Source of the DNA: UBA7985 sp002711265
GTDB lineage: Bacteria > Pseudomonadota > Alphaproteobacteria > UBA7985
Assembly: GCA_965660945.1 (NCBI GenBank)
Contig: CBFIBS010000002.1
Span: 1 to 64,000 of the forward strand
DNA: 64,000 bases
Direction of reading: 5' to 3'
Below, one piece after another: positions 26,788 to 34,709 of the stretch (position 1 is its first letter; each line of letters opens with the position of its first letter). The notes beneath the pieces are model-generated. The model was not told where the DNA came from and ran no database searches. It saw nothing but the letters and a program-made list of their open reading frames with translations. The translations under genes were made by a program, and so were the position numbers.

Positions 26788-27984
26788 TTAGGTGATTTCT
26801 GCGACGATATCGTGAGCACGGGCACGGCTTTCGGCGTCGATCGCGGTAATCTCTTCCAACGAGCGGGGCGCGCCCTTACCCGAAGCGGCCAGCCCCTGCC
26901 CTGCACCGCTGCCCTGAGACAGCACCGCTTCGACCACCCGTGGAATACCGCCGAAGGTAAAGGCGCCGTCGAGAAAGGCACCAACCGCAACTTCATTGGC
27001 GGCGTTGAGCATGATCGGTGCCGCACCGCCTTCCCGCATCGCGGCTTCGGCGAGCGCGAGACAGGGAAACCGCTCGCGATCCGGTGGCTCAAAGGTCAGG
27101 GATCCATACTGGGCAAGGTCGAGCGGCGGCACCGGGGTGCGCGTGCGGCGGGGCCAACGCAGGGCCGCCGCAATCGGCGTCTGCATGTCGGGCACGCCCA
27201 GCTGCGCGATCTGCCCGCCATCATTGTAGGCGACCAGTGAATGCACCACCGACTGCGGGTGCACGATCACATCAAGCCGTTCGTGGTCCACGTCAAAGAT
27301 CTGCTGCGCCTCGATCAGTTCGAGGCCCTTGTTCATCATCGAAGCTGAATCAATGGTGACTTTGGCGCCCATGTCCCAGTTGGGGTGTTTCAGCGCCTGC
27401 GCTGCCGTCGCTGCCTCGATCTCGGCCTTTGACCAACTGCGGAAAGGCCCACCGGAGGCCGTCAGGATCAGCTGGGTAATGGCGCTACGGTCCTGCCCCC
27501 ACAGGGCCTGAAACAGCGCGGCGTGCTCTGAGTCCACTGGGATCAGCTGACCGCCTGACTGGTCCAGCGCCTGCCGCACCAAGCCGCCAGCGGCGACCAT
27601 GGCCTCCTTGTTGGCCAACGCCAGATTGGCCCCGGTGCCCGCGGCTGCCAGCGTCGGGCGCAACCCGGCGTAACCCGTGATCGCGCTGACCACCACATCG
27701 GCTTCGCGTGCCGCAGCTTCGGTCACGGCGTCACGGCCGGCTGCCACTTCGACGCCTGACCCCCAGAGCCGGTCTTTGAGGTCGGCGAACTGCCGCTCAT
27801 CGGCGACAACCGCGAGCGCGGCCTGCGTCTGCCGGGCGATCTGAGCCAGCCGCTCGACATTGCGCTGCGCGACCAGCGAGACGACCTCGAAACCCTCGGG
27901 GTTGTGGGCCAGCACGCTCAGGGTCGACGCCCCGATGCTGCCGGTTGCGCCGAGGATGGAAACGCGGGTTCGGTCCTCAGTCAT
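26788..27984 (-). CDS. dxr: 1-deoxy-D-xylulose 5-phosphate reductoisomerase
   Basis: A 398-residue DXR, the NADPH-dependent first committed enzyme of the MEP isoprenoid pathway. The N-terminal nucleotide-binding GATGSIGASTLSVL is at about 9-22, ALANKEAMVAAGG near 122, the metal and substrate region VDSEHAALFQAL with TASGGPFR follows, then NWDMGAKVTIDSASMMNKGLE, and the C-terminal helical domain ends the protein. It starts seven bases after cdsA. Together with uppS and cdsA it links isoprenoid, undecaprenyl and phospholipid supply. Confidence 0.97.
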   Translation of the reverse strand: MTEDRTRVSILGATGSIGASTLSVLAHNPEGFEVVSLVAQRNVERLAQIARQTQAALAVVADERQFADLKDRLWGSGVEVAAGRDAVTEAAAREADVVVSAITGYAGLRPTLAAAGTGANLALANKEAMVAAGGLVRQALDQSGGQLIPVDSEHAALFQALWGQDRSAITQLILTASGGPFRSWSKAEIEAATAAQALKHPNWDMGAKVTIDSASMMNKGLELIEAQQIFDVDHERLDVIVHPQSVVHSLVAYNDGGQIAQLGVPDMQTPIAAALRWPRRTRTPVPPLDLAQYGSLTFEPPDRERFPCLALAEAAMREGGAAPIMLNAANEVAVGAFLDGAFTFGGIPRVVEAVLSQGSGAGQGLAASGKGAPRSLEEITAIDAESRARAHDIVAEIT

Positions 27985-27991
27985 GGCGACC

Positions 27992-28813
27992 TTAGTACCA
28001 ACCCAAAAGATAGAAGACCATAAGCGCCACTGACGTGAGGGTTATGCCGTCCATGCGGTCCATGACTCCACCGTGCCCGGGCAGGAGCTTGCTCGCGTCC
28101 TTAACCCCGAAGCGGCGCTTGAAGCTGCTCTCCATCAGGTCAGAGAGCTGTGAAATGGCGGCAAACAGCGGGGCGGCCAGAGCAAAGGTCCAGGGCGTCA
28201 GCGGCGACCATGTGACCATGACCTGCGCCACCACATAGCCCCCTGCCACGCCCATGAGCAGGCCGATCCAGGTTTTGGCCGGGCTGATCACCGGTGCGAG
28301 TTTGGGCCCACCAAGGTGTTTCCCGGCGAAATAGGCTGCGATATCGGCGTTGATCACCAGCGACAGCCCGATGAACAGGATCCACGGCCCCGCCCCACCC
28401 ACGACGAACAGGGCGATGAGCAGCGACCAAGGCACCGCAGCATAGACGATGCCCAGCGGCAGCCAGAACCGCTCCACCGGGGAGCGATAAGCCAGCGCCG
28501 CGCAGGCCACCAGAGACCCGGCGAGGACCAGGGCAGCTGGCAGGAACTGCCCCAGTGCCGTCAGCCCCGTCGTCGCGCCCACGGCGATGATCATCGCCAG
28601 CATCGACGGCGATGGCCGCGAGGATTTGCGGACGATGACGCTCCACTCGTAGGCCACCACTATGGCAATCGCCATGCCCGCCAGCTGCACCAGCGGTGTC
28701 CCAATCCCAAACACGACCAGCCCGAAGACTGTCGCGGCGATCCCGGTCAGAAACCGGATCAGCAGCCGGTCAGCGCCAGCGGTCTTCGGGGGTTGGTCGG
28801 GGGTGTTGTTCAT
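27992..28813 (-). CDS. cdsA: phosphatidate cytidylyltransferase
   Basis: A 273-residue integral membrane CDP-diacylglycerol synthase (CTP + phosphatidate to CDP-DAG + PPi), the branch point of phospholipid synthesis. About eight hydrophobic helices are visible. The C-terminal family signature is complete: ESSFKRRFGVKDASKLLPGH followed by GGVMDRMDG, with the metal-binding acidic residues. ATG 28813 is preferred because translation further upstream gives a non-conserved Ala/Pro-rich stretch overlapping uppS. Sixty-two bases separate it from uppS. Confidence 0.95.
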   Translation of the reverse strand: MNNTPDQPPKTAGADRLLIRFLTGIAATVFGLVVFGIGTPLVQLAGMAIAIVVAYEWSVIVRKSSRPSPSMLAMIIAVGATTGLTALGQFLPAALVLAGSLVACAALAYRSPVERFWLPLGIVYAAVPWSLLIALFVVGGAGPWILFIGLSLVINADIAAYFAGKHLGGPKLAPVISPAKTWIGLLMGVAGGYVVAQVMVTWSPLTPWTFALAAPLFAAISQLSDLMESSFKRRFGVKDASKLLPGHGGVMDRMDGITLTSVALMVFYLLGWY

Positions 28814-28875
28814 CGCGCGCCCTGAGCTAGCTGGACTTGGAGCCGGTGCCGAAGCTGTTGCTGTTGCTGGCGGTT

Positions 28876-29628
28876 TCAGCGGGCTGACTGCGCCTGCAAG
28901 CCACCAAAGCGTCGCTCTCGATTGGCAAATGCCAGCAGCGCCGTTGAGAAGTGTTTTGCCGAATAGTCGGGCCAGAGCACCGGATCGAAGTAGAGCTCGG
29001 CATAAGCCGCCTGCCAAAGCAGGAAGTTCGACAGCCGCTGCTCACCCGATGTCCGGATGATCAGATCGAGGCTGGGCAGGTCGGCGGACTCAAGCACGCC
29101 TTCGAGATGCCCCGCGCTGATATCCTCCGGCCGGAGCCTGCCCTCGGCAACCTCCGCGGCCAGTGCCTTCACACCGTCCATGATCTCCTGTCGCCCGCCA
29201 TAGGACAGCGCAACACACAGCGTCATGCCATTGTTGGCGGCGGTGACGGTCTCGGCCTGATCGAGCAAACTCTTGATATCCGGCGAAAAGTCGTCCTTGC
29301 GGCCAATGACACGAATGCGGATCCCCGCTTTGTGCAGCTCGCTGATCTCGGCTGTGAAGTAGGACTTGAGCAGCCCCATGAGCAGACTGACTTCTTCAGC
29401 CGGGCGGCTCCAGTTCTCGGTCGAAAAGCCATAGATGGTCAGGGCTTCCAGCCCGATTTCGTGGGCAGCGCGAACCAGTCGGCGGGTCGATTCGACCCCC
29501 TGCTTATGGCCGAAGTTCCGAGGCATGCCACGAATTTGCGCCCAGCGCCCGTTGCCGTCCATGATCACCGCCACGTGCCGCGGCAGGCGATCCTTTGGTA
29601 CAGCAGTGAGGGGGTCGGTCATGGTCAT
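28876..29628 (-). CDS. uppS: undecaprenyl diphosphate synthase (isoprenyl transferase)
   Basis: A 250-residue cis-prenyltransferase that makes the undecaprenyl carrier for peptidoglycan and O-antigen. Motif I HVAVIMDGNGRWA has catalytic Asp24. GHKQGVESTRRLVR, LTIYGFSTENWSRP, ALSYGGRQEI and the C-terminal LIRTSGEQRLSNFLLWQAAYAELYF, split into DLIIRTSGEQRLSNFLLWQ and the aromatic tail, are diagnostic. An ATG two codons downstream (29622) is an alternative start. Between frr and cdsA. Confidence 0.97.
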   Translation of the reverse strand: MTMTDPLTAVPKDRLPRHVAVIMDGNGRWAQIRGMPRNFGHKQGVESTRRLVRAAHEIGLEALTIYGFSTENWSRPAEEVSLLMGLLKSYFTAEISELHKAGIRIRVIGRKDDFSPDIKSLLDQAETVTAANNGMTLCVALSYGGRQEIMDGVKALAAEVAEGRLRPEDISAGHLEGVLESADLPSLDLIIRTSGEQRLSNFLLWQAAYAELYFDPVLWPDYSAKHFSTALLAFANRERRFGGLQAQSAR

Positions 29629-29714
29629 GCGGCTTTGGTTCCTTGAGGCCCAGGCGTCGATTTTGGCGTGAAACGCGGGATGGATTGGACGGCGGCTAGT
29701 CAGGCAGGCCCGGC

Positions 29715-30272
29715 TCAGACCTGCATGATTTCAGACTGCTTATCATTCAGCATCGTGTCGATGGTTCCGATATGACGGTCGGTCACCTTCTGGATCTCGC
29801 CGTTCAGGTCGTGCATGGCGTCCTTGGAGACTTCGCCGTCGGCTTCGAGCTTCTTGGACTTGTCCATGCCGTCACGGCGAACGTTGCGCACGGCGACACG
29901 GGCAGACTCAGCGTAGGTCCCTGCGACCTTGGAAAGCTCTTTGCGGCGCTCTTCGTTCAGATCCGGGATCGGCACGCGGATCAGGTTGCCGTCCGCCATC
30001 GGATTAAGGCCCAGACCCGCATCGCGGATCGCGCGTTCGACCGCGCCCGCCATGCTCTTGTCCCAGACAGAGACGGAAATCATGCGGGGCTCGGGCACTG
30101 AAATCGCGCCAACCTGGTTGACCGGCACAGAGCTGCCGTAGGCCTCGACCATCACCGGCGCCAGCAGGTCCGCCGACGCCCGACCCGTCCGCAGTCCCTG
30201 CAGCTCGGTCTTGAAGTTATCAACCGCGCCGGACATGCGCTTATCTATGTCTTTCAGTAGCTCATCGCTCAT
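29715..30272 (-). CDS. frr: ribosome recycling factor
   Basis: A 185-residue RRF, which with EF-G splits the post-termination ribosome. The three-helix-bundle domain begins DELLKDIDKRMSGAVDNF, LRTGRASADLL is the conserved helix-1 end, and VRVPIPDLNEERRKELSKV (here LIRVPIPDLNEERRKEL) starts the second long helix. AAGGAG about nine bases upstream supports ATG 30272 over an in-frame upstream start. It follows pyrH, the usual arrangement, but 185 bases apart. Confidence 0.97.
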   Translation of the reverse strand: MSDELLKDIDKRMSGAVDNFKTELQGLRTGRASADLLAPVMVEAYGSSVPVNQVGAISVPEPRMISVSVWDKSMAGAVERAIRDAGLGLNPMADGNLIRVPIPDLNEERRKELSKVAGTYAESARVAVRNVRRDGMDKSKKLEADGEVSKDAMHDLNGEIQKVTDRHIGTIDTMLNDKQSEIMQV

Positions 30273-30457
30273 GAAATCGTGCTCCTTCGAGGCTCGTGTC
30301 TTGGCCGCGATTTGCGGCGACAATGCGCCGGGTCTGGCCGCTTTTCTCTGATTTCTGCACCCTGTACCAAGTTGCGGGGCATTTGTCAGGATGTTCGAAC
30401 CGGTCGCCCTGTCGCCGCCCCCGGCCCCGGGCGAACAGCGCAGGCGGGCGTTTCGGA

Positions 30458-31195
30458 TCAGGTGTGCGGGCGCTCATCGACAATGGTGAATTTTCCCTGC
30501 TGCTGGACGACAGCGGCCATGGCGCCCTCTTCGTTCAGCGAAAACACAAGAATCGGAATGTGGTTCTCACGCGCCAGCGAAATCGCCGCGTGATCCATGA
30601 CGTGCAGGTCTTCGGCCAGCACCTGATGGAAGGACAGATGATCGTAGCGCAAGGCGTCGGCATTCTTGGCCGGATCAGCGTCGTAGACGCCATCGACCTT
30701 GGTGCCCTTGAGCAGAGCATCGCAGTTCATTTCCGAAGCCCGCAGGGCCGCCGCCGTATCGGTGGTGAAGAACGGGTTGCCCGTTCCAGCGGCGAAGATC
30801 ACAACCCGGCCCTTTTCGAGGTGACGCAGCGCCCGCTGGCGAATGAAGGGCTCACAGACGTTGTTCATCGGGATGGCCGACATCACCCGGCACTCGGCGC
30901 CGATATCCTGCAACGCGGACCGCATGGCCAGCGCGTTGATGACCGTGGCCAGCATGCCCATCTGGTCAGCCGTCGCCCGCTCCATCCCCTCGGCGGCGCC
31001 GGAAACCCCGCGGAATATGTTGCCGCCACCAACCACCAGACAGACCTGCGATCCCAGCTCCATCACACCTTTGACCTCGTGTGCGACGCGCGAGACATAA
31101 GCAGGGTCGAGCCCGTAACTGCGATCGCCCATCAGGGCTTCACCCGAAATCTTCAATAGAACGCGACGAAAGACCTTCGGATTACCATCCGGCAT
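30458..31195 (-). CDS. pyrH: UMP kinase
   Basis: A 245-residue bacterial UMP kinase of the amino-acid-kinase fold, phosphorylating UMP to UDP. LLKISGEALMG near residues 13-23 binds the phosphates, VVGGGNIFRG is the glycine-rich loop, and GTGNPFFTTDTAAALRA, KGTKVDGVYDADP and the C-terminal MDHAAISLARENHIPILVF complete the pattern. ATG 31195 has AGGTG six bases upstream; a TTG at 31216 could add seven residues. It is separated from tsf by a terminator and so likely begins the pyrH-frr-uppS-cdsA-dxr transcript. Confidence 0.97.
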   Translation of the reverse strand: MPDGNPKVFRRVLLKISGEALMGDRSYGLDPAYVSRVAHEVKGVMELGSQVCLVVGGGNIFRGVSGAAEGMERATADQMGMLATVINALAMRSALQDIGAECRVMSAIPMNNVCEPFIRQRALRHLEKGRVVIFAAGTGNPFFTTDTAAALRASEMNCDALLKGTKVDGVYDADPAKNADALRYDHLSFHQVLAEDLHVMDHAAISLARENHIPILVFSLNEEGAMAAVVQQQGKFTIVDERPHT

Positions 31196-31294
31196 AGTTG
31201 CACCTGTATGTTGCAAAGTTGATTAGTTGTAGCCGACGCCAGCCTGATATTAAAGCCGATTATGCGTTTCAGCACGACGCGACAGCCAACCATG

Positions 31295-31320
31295 AAAAAG
31301 GGCCGCCGAAGCGACCCTCT
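31295..31320 (-). terminator. Rho-independent terminator after tsf
   Basis: On the minus strand, AGGGTCGC-TTCG-GCGGCCCT forms an 8-bp stem (one G-U pair) closed by a TTCG tetraloop and followed by TTTTT. It lies about 50 bases after the tsf stop. A second imperfect GC-rich hairpin at 31337-31370, directly after the stop codon, has no T-run. Confidence 0.88.
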
Positions 31321-31370
31321 TCAAGACATTCAAGGCAGGGAACCGACTTTCGAAGCCGGTCCTGCCGGGA

Positions 31371-32300
31371 TCAGGAACCCGAAACGGCAGCGGCAACTTC
31401 GGCAGCGAAGTCGCCCTCTTCCTTTTCGATGCCATCGCCGAGCTGGTACCGGACGAAGCCCTTCAGCGCGATATCGGTGCCCAGTTCCTTGGCGAGATTG
31501 GCGATCACTGCCTTCACACGGTTTTCGCCATCGATGACGAATACCTGCTCATTCAGGACCACTTCCTCGTAGTACTTCTGGATCCGACCAACGATCATCT
31601 TCTCGATGATTTCCTCGGGCTTGCCGGACTCGCGCGCCTGCTCGGTCAGAACGTTCTTCTCACGCTCCAGCAGGGCCGGGTCGAGATCGTCGACGGTGGT
31701 CGAGGCCGGGTTGGTCGCAGCGACGTGCATGGCAATCTGCTTAGCCAGAACGCCCAGCTTTTCCTTGTCACCGGAGGACTCAAGCGCAACCAGCACGGCG
31801 ATCTTGCCCATTGCCGGGGTCACCGCGTTGTGCATGTAGCCGGCAACGACGCCATCAGACACGCTCAGGGTCGCAGTGCGGCGCAGGTTCATGTTCTCAC
31901 CGATGGTTGCAACCTGGTGGGTCACTTCATCGGCTACGCTGCGGCCGGTGCCGGGGTAGTCCATGCCCAGCAGCGCATCGATGTCGCCGCCAGCCTTGAG
32001 CGACAGGGTCGCAACTTCGCCAACCACTTGCTGGAAGGTTTCGTTACGGGACACGAAGTCGGTCTCCGCGTTGAGTTCGATCGCCGAACCGGTGGTACCG
32101 TCGACGGCGAAGGCAACGAGGCCTTCCGCAGCCACGCGGCTGGATTTCTTAGCAGCCTTGGACAGGCCCTTCTGACGAAGCCAGTCGATCGCGGCTTCGA
32201 TATCGCCATCTGACTCGACCAGCGCCTTCTTGCAGTCCAGCATGCCCGCGCCGGAGGTCTCGCGCAGTTCTTTCACCATTGCGGCAGTAATGTTCGCCAT
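31371..32300 (-). CDS. tsf: translation elongation factor Ts
   Basis: A 309-residue EF-Ts, the guanine nucleotide exchange factor for EF-Tu. The UBA-like start has VKELRETSGAGMLDCKKALVE, split by the family's GAGMMDCK-type motif at about 16-25. The core repeat includes ELNAETDFVSRNE near residue 75, whose TDFV tip inserts into EF-Tu. The C-terminal dimerisation module (VIDGENRVKAVIANLAKELG) is present. It is downstream of rpsB across 148 bases containing two hairpins. Confidence 0.97.
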   Translation of the reverse strand: MANITAAMVKELRETSGAGMLDCKKALVESDGDIEAAIDWLRQKGLSKAAKKSSRVAAEGLVAFAVDGTTGSAIELNAETDFVSRNETFQQVVGEVATLSLKAGGDIDALLGMDYPGTGRSVADEVTHQVATIGENMNLRRTATLSVSDGVVAGYMHNAVTPAMGKIAVLVALESSGDKEKLGVLAKQIAMHVAATNPASTTVDDLDPALLEREKNVLTEQARESGKPEEIIEKMIVGRIQKYYEEVVLNEQVFVIDGENRVKAVIANLAKELGTDIALKGFVRYQLGDGIEKEEGDFAAEVAAAVSGS

Positions 32301-32381
32301 TGCCTGGATCCCTTTTGTTGGTGGTGGCGACCAAGGGCTTCAGCGTGCCGGGTCGCAGTGTCTCAGAGATTGGTTGGACGG

Positions 32382-32441
32382 CGCCCCTCCTGAGCAGAGG
32401 GGCGTCATGGGGCCGTAGAGGCCGGGCGATGGACGCCCGGC
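32382..32441 (-). other. two strong hairpins between rpsB and tsf
   Basis: Two perfect 8-bp stems lie in the intergenic RNA: gccgggcg/cgcccggc (32421-32428 with 32434-32441, five-base loop) right after the rpsB stop, and cgcccctc/gaggggcg (32382-32389 with 32397-32404, seven-base loop). Neither has a T-run. They could protect the rpsB 3' end, slow polymerase, or set the S2:EF-Ts ratio; all are inference. Confidence 0.6.
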
Positions 32442-32448
32442 AGCTTGT

Positions 32449-33603
32449 TTAGTCGTCAGCCTTCTCAGCGGCGGCCTTCTTGGCCGGTGCCTTCTTGGCG
32501 GCTGGCTTCTTGGCTGGAGCCTTTTCAGCAGCTTCGCCGTCGGCCGCAGCCTTCTTTGCGGGTGCCTTCTTCGCCGGAGCCTTCTTGGCAGCTGGCTTTT
32601 TCGCAGGTGCCTCCTCGGCAGGCGCCGCTTCGTCAGCTGGTGCTTCTTCGGCTGCAGGCGCGGCTTCTTCAGCTGGTGCTTCTTCAGCTGCAGGTGCCGC
32701 TTCTTCAGCTGGTGCTTCTTCGGCTGCAGGCGCGGCTTCTTCAGCTGGTGCTTCTTCGGCTGCAGGCGCGGCTTCCTCAGCTGGTGCTTCTTCGGCTGCA
32801 GGCGCGGCTTCCTCAGCTGGTGCTTCTTCGGCTGCAGGCGCGGCTTCTTCGCTCAGCGCAGACTCAACCGGGGCCTGTTCACTGGCACCAAGGTCGGCAC
32901 CCGAAGCGGTCACCTCAACCTGCAGACCTTCCAGAACCGCATCCGCAACCAGATCACAGTACAGATCGATCGCGCGCAGGGCGTCGTCGTTACCGGGAAC
33001 CGGGAAGGTGATGCTGTCCGGATCGGAGTTGGAATCGATCACGGCGACAACTGGAATGCCCAGAACCTTGGCTTCAGCCACGGCAAGGTGTTCTTTGTTG
33101 GTGTCGAGCACGAAGATCATGTCGGGCAGGCCGCCCATGTCGCGAATACCGTTGAGGGTCCGCATCAGCTTTTCATGGTCGCGGGACATCATCAGCGCTT
33201 CCTTCTTGGAAAGCTTGCTGAGATCCTCGGACTCCATGGTGCCTTCAATGTCGCGCATGCGCTTGATCGACTGGGAGATGGTTTTCCAGTTGGTGAGCAT
33301 GCCGCCCGGCCAGCGGTGGTTCACGTAGTACTGGCCACAGCGCTGCGCGGACTCAGAAACCTTTTCCGACGCCGCACGCTTGGTGCCGACGAACAGGATA
33401 CGGCCGCCTTTGGAGACCGTTGCCGTGATCGCCTCGAGGGCGCGGTACAGCATCGGGCGGGTCTGATCGAGATCGATGATGTGAACACCATTGCGGGCGC
33501 CAAAGAGGAACGGAGCCATCTTCGGATTCCAGCGGCGGGTGTTGTGACCAAAGTGAACGCCAGCTTCCATGAGCTGACGCAGCGTGAACGTAGGCGCTGC
33601 CAT
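32449..33603 (-). CDS. rpsB: 30S ribosomal protein S2 with long acidic-then-basic repeat tail
   Basis: S2 of the small ribosomal subunit. Residues 1-235 are a normal S2 (start LRQLMEAGVHFGHNTRRWNP; VNHRWPGGMLTNWKTI; LPDMIFVLDTNKEHLAVAEA). The protein runs to 384 residues, against about 240-260 in most bacteria. The added tail has six copies of EEAAPAAEEAPA and a seventh degenerate one (252-334), then lysine/alanine/proline repeats of the AKKAPAKK type (335-384), so charge switches from strongly negative to strongly positive. Alphaproteobacterial S2 proteins often carry variable tails, but this one is long. GGAAGGAAG precedes the ATG. Cotranscribed with tsf. Confidence 0.97.
   Translation of the reverse strand: MAAPTFTLRQLMEAGVHFGHNTRRWNPKMAPFLFGARNGVHIIDLDQTRPMLYRALEAITATVSKGGRILFVGTKRAASEKVSESAQRCGQYYVNHRWPGGMLTNWKTISQSIKRMRDIEGTMESEDLSKLSKKEALMMSRDHEKLMRTLNGIRDMGGLPDMIFVLDTNKEHLAVAEAKVLGIPVVAVIDSNSDPDSITFPVPGNDDALRAIDLYCDLVADAVLEGLQVEVTASGADLGASEQAPVESALSEEAAPAAEEAPAEEAAPAAEEAPAEEAAPAAEEAPAEEAAPAAEEAPAEEAAPAAEEAPAEEAAPAAEEAPADEAAPAEEAPAKKPAAKKAPAKKAPAKKAAADGEAAEKAPAKKPAAKKAPAKKAAAEKADD
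32602..32850 (-). repeat. tandem 36-bp repeat array within rpsB
   Basis: Six near-identical 36-bp units plus a 33-bp degenerate unit encode the 12-residue EEAAPAAEEAPA motif (residues 252-334 of S2). Units differ at only a few third-codon positions (for example ggc/ggt and ttc/tcc), which suggests recent expansion or gene conversion. Copy number is likely to vary between strains. Confidence 0.95.
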
Positions 33604-33695
33604 CGTTTTCTTCCTTCCGGTTTAAACCTCCACGCGAACCTGTCTCAGGCGTTACTGCCTCAACCGGGAATGCCCGCGTGTGTGTGATGGATCGG

Positions 33696-33724
33696 GGTGT
33701 AGCCAAAGCCGGCCACAAAGGCAA
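33696..33724 (-). promoter_or_regulatory. predicted sigma-70 promoter of rpsB-tsf
   Basis: On the minus strand TTGCCT (33719-33724) and TACACC (33696-33701) are separated by 17 bases, about 90 bases before the rpsB ATG. A GC-rich stretch follows the -10. The same TACACC hexamer is found in the well-formed promoter of rpsM at 59410-59438, which raises confidence. The leader between here and rpsB includes the pairable gaggc/gcctg and may carry feedback control by S2, but I recognise no known motif. Confidence 0.5.
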
Positions 33725-33798
33725 TTGCGCGCAACGTTACACGGTCATGCGCCGCCTGCGCGGCGCGGGCATCAGATCGGAAGCAGCCTGCCGCCGGC

Positions 33799-34626
33799 CT
33801 AGTGGCTCAGCAGCAGCGGCATGCGGTGGTGACGCAGCACGTGCCGCGTGGTGTTGCCGAGCACCAGATTGCGCCAGGACGGGTGCCCATGTGCCCCCAT
33901 GATCAGGGCGTCAGCCCCGATTTCCTCGGCCGTCGCAAGGATGACCTTCCCGGGCGCGGTGTCGCCGTAGTCGTGGCGGACCTTTGCCTTGACCCCGTGC
34001 CGGGTCAGAAAGTTCAGGATCTGGTCGGCCGGCAACTGCCCGCTCTCTTCGGCATTTCCGACCGACAGAATGGTGACCTGATCAGCGGCCTGCAGCAGGC
34101 CGAGGTTGTCGCGCACGGCACGGACGGCCTCGCGCGAGGATTTCCACGCCACAAGGATGGTCTTGGGGTCGAAACTGCCCTCGAATTCCTGTGGCAGCAC
34201 CAGCACCGGCAGGCCCGAGGACAGCGCAAGGGTTTCCGGCAGACCGCGTACGAACCGATCTTCGAGGGTTCGTTCCTGCACGTCGGAGACGATCAGCAGG
34301 TCCGCCGCTCGGGCGTGAACCTCCAGATCATGCTCGTCTTCACCGATTTCGGTGGTGAAGCGGTAGGAGGCCAGCCCAGCCGCGCTGCAGGCCGCCTCGA
34401 AGTCCGCCTCCGCCTGCGCGGACTCCTGGGCAAGCCGGTCCTGCCGCGCACCGCGCAGCCCGCGACCGCGCGAACGGCCATAGACGTCGCCGTCAAACTC
34501 CTCGATCGATATAAACAGTCCGGTCAGGTGCGCCCCGTGGCGGCTGGCCATATCGACCGCTGTCGCCAGGCGAGCCGGGCAAAGGGCCGCGTTTTCGAGG
34601 TGAACGACGATGGTCTTGGTCTGCAT
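33799..34626 (-). CDS. universal stress protein, tandem UspA domains
   Basis: A 275-residue cytosolic protein with two UspA-like halves. The first (about 1-145) is degenerate: it begins KTIVVHLENAALCPARLATAVDMA and lacks the ATP-binding glycine motif. The second (about 150-275) ends with ALIMGAHGHPSWRNLVLGNTTRHVL, close to the G-2x-G-9x-G-(S/T) nucleotide-binding pattern. Such proteins respond to starvation and envelope or oxidative stress; ligand unknown. GGAG lies upstream of the ATG. It sits downstream of the thiXY genes with an 83-base gap and may be read from the same transcript. Confidence 0.88.
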   Translation of the reverse strand: MQTKTIVVHLENAALCPARLATAVDMASRHGAHLTGLFISIEEFDGDVYGRSRGRGLRGARQDRLAQESAQAEADFEAACSAAGLASYRFTTEIGEDEHDLEVHARAADLLIVSDVQERTLEDRFVRGLPETLALSSGLPVLVLPQEFEGSFDPKTILVAWKSSREAVRAVRDNLGLLQAADQVTILSVGNAEESGQLPADQILNFLTRHGVKAKVRHDYGDTAPGKVILATAEEIGADALIMGAHGHPSWRNLVLGNTTRHVLRHHRMPLLLSH

Positions 34627-34709
34627 GGCCTGGCTTTCTCCGGGTTGAGGGCTGCGGGCTGGTGGTGAGGCCCGCGACTGCGGACCTCAAACATAAGCAG
34701 CTTTGTGCG

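Noticed and set aside
32602..32850. Regular repeats that could be mistaken for a CRISPR array
   Set aside because: Units are contiguous 36-bp coding repeats with no unique spacers and lie in frame within rpsB.
32480..33328. A 282-codon Ala/Ser/Gly-rich frame on the plus strand opposite rpsB
   Set aside because: The periodicity comes from the 36-bp repeats of the S2 tail read backwards; it has no independent start signal.
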